Shown here piece by piece: positions 5,302 through 6,203 of a DNA stretch of 6,203 nucleotides (position 1 is the first letter of the stretch; every line of letters begins with the position of its first letter). The notes under the pieces are model-generated. The model was not told the origin of the DNA, did not search any database, and saw only the letters and a program-made list of their open reading frames with translations. The translations under genes were made by a program, and so were the position numbers. The stretch covers positions 1-6,203 of the forward strand of contig SVLA01000121.1 in the NCBI GenBank assembly GCA_015068175.1, given 5' to 3'. The stretch comes from Oscillospiraceae bacterium (GTDB lineage Bacteria; Bacillota_A; Clostridia; Oscillospirales; Oscillospiraceae).

Positions 5302-6203
5302 TTTCTTCGCCGCGTTGGCGGCATTACGCAGAATCTGCTTGCCGGACCGGAAACCCAGCACCAGGGGCACGGAGGCGGGGCAGATGTAGGCGCAGCAGCC
5401 GCACTCGATGCAGTCCATCAGATCGGTCTTGTTCATTTCTTCGATGCTGCCGGACTGCAGGGCCTTGTACATCAGCACCGGCATTAGCTGCATGGGGCAG
5501 GCATCCACGCACTTGCCGCAGCGCAGGCAGCGGGAATCTTCCACGGCGAAGCGGTTGCGGTGGCCCAGGATGGTGATGGCGTTGACGCCCTTGATGGTGG
5601 GCACGTTCAGGTCATACTGGGCCGCGCCCATCATGGGGCCGCCGGAGAGGACCTTGTAGGGATTTTCAGAATGGCCGCAGGCTTCCATCAGGTCGTTGAA
5701 GCTGGTGCCGATGGGAACCAGCAGATTCTTCGGTTCCATGACGATGTCGCCGGAGACGGTGACGATGCGGCTGATCAGGGGCATACCCTGGTGGACCGCG
5801 TCATGGATGGCCTTGCAGGTGGCGGCGTTGAACACAGCGCAGCCTACGGCGGCGGGCAGGGCCCCGGAGGGGATCTCCCGGCCGGTGATGGCATATACCA
5901 GTTGCTTTTCCGCGCCCTGGGGATACTTGGCCGGCAGTACATCCACCACGATGCCGGTCTCCAGAGCGGCGCGGCGGAGCTGACGGGCCGCCTCGGGTTT
6001 GTTGTTTTCAATGCCGATGTGGGCCGTATCCAGGCCAAAGATCCGCATGATGATCTGCAGGCCGGAGATCACTTCCCCGGGCATTTCCTGGCACAGCCGG
6101 TCGTCGGCGGTGATGTACGGTTCGCATTCGCCGGCATTGACGATGACGGTGTCCACCTTGCCAATGCCGCCGGACAGCTTCACATGGGTGGGGAAGGTGG
6201 CGC
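5299..6203 (-). CDS. rnfC: Rnf complex subunit RnfC (NADH-side iron-sulfur flavoprotein), C-terminal 300 residues
   Basis: The frame is open to the right edge, so the N-terminus is missing. With a usual clostridial length near 440, roughly 140 residues lie outside. The first visible residues, ATFPTHVKLSGG, match the conserved G-x-x-FPT-x-VKL block. Next come NAGECEPYITAD (22-33) and KYPQGAEKQL (92-101), typical of the domain related to the 51-kDa subunit of complex I that binds nucleotide and FMN. The SLBB-like segment follows. Two ferredoxin motifs come last: CLRCGKCVDACP (Cys225, 228, 231, 235) and CIECGCCAYICP (Cys264, 267, 270, 274), numbered from the first visible residue. RnfC is the cytoplasmic subunit that reduces NAD+. 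The protein ends about 25 residues after the last cluster, without the long repeat tail of enterobacterial RnfC. It is the first visible gene of the operon; the promoter is outside. Confidence 0.96.
   Translation of the reverse strand, partial: ATFPTHVKLSGGIGKVDTVIVNAGECEPYITADDRLCQEMPGEVISGLQIIMRIFGLDTAHIGIENNKPEAARQLRRAALETGIVVDVLPAKYPQGAEKQLVYAITGREIPSGALPAAVGCAVFNAATCKAIHDAVHQGMPLISRIVTVSGDIVMEPKNLLVPIGTSFNDLMEACGHSENPYKVLSGGPMMGAAQYDLNVPTIKGVNAITILGHRNRFAVEDSRCLRCGKCVDACPMQLMPVLMYKALQSGSIEEMNKTDLMDCIECGCCAYICPASVPLVLGFRSGKQILRNAANAAKK

Noticed and set aside
4762..5487. Plus-strand open frame opposite rnfD and the end of rnfC
   Set aside because: It spans two real genes and their junction in antisense and is rich in Gly, His and Gln. 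No family signature.
6181..6183. GTG as a start codon for rnfC
   Set aside because: It encodes the Val of the conserved FPT-x-VKL block. The same frame stays open to the window edge with family-matching residues, so the gene is truncated by the window and the GTG is internal.
1..6203. CRISPR arrays, tRNA/rRNA genes, insertion sequences, phage genes or defence systems
   Set aside because: No regularly spaced repeats, tRNA-like cloverleaf, transposase motifs or mobile-element ends were seen. The window is housekeeping energy-metabolism DNA.

Overview
The window looks like chromosomal DNA from a GC-rich anaerobic member of the Clostridia, probably a gut lineage of the Oscillospiraceae/Ruminococcaceae type. 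The evidence is a six-subunit Rnf complex in the clostridial order C-D-G-E-A-B, a DegV/FakB-type protein (mostly a Firmicutes family), perfect AAGGAGG ribosome binding sites, and strong G/C bias at third codon positions. The exact genus cannot be read from this sequence.

Layout. Positions 1-202 (+) hold the last 66 codons of a UPF0597/L-cysteine desulfidase (CyuA-like) gene. Positions 203-313 are a convergent gap with two intrinsic terminators, the second usable from both sides. Positions 314-1177 (-) encode a complete DegV-family fatty-acid-binding protein. Positions 1178-1613 are a 436-base intergenic region rich in inverted repeats. It holds candidate degV promoters, a possible attenuator-like leader and, at its right end, the strong terminator of the rnf operon. 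From 1614 to the right edge the minus strand is one tight operon, transcribed right to left: rnfC (N-terminus cut off), rnfD, rnfG, rnfE, rnfA, rnfB. Its promoter lies beyond the window.

How the genes work together. Rnf oxidises reduced ferredoxin, reduces NAD+ and moves Na+ or H+ out of the cell. RnfB and RnfC carry the iron-sulfur and NADH-side chemistry, RnfD and RnfG carry covalent FMN, and RnfA and RnfE form the membrane core. All cofactor motifs that can be inspected appear intact. The cyuA-like enzyme would yield pyruvate, ammonia and sulfide from cysteine. Pyruvate oxidation could supply ferredoxin electrons to Rnf, but the genes are separately transcribed and this link is only inference.

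The coding content is a known system. The least explained part is the degV upstream region (about 1200-1510), which has nested and tandem inverted repeats and two mutually exclusive foldings, one ending in a run of six U.
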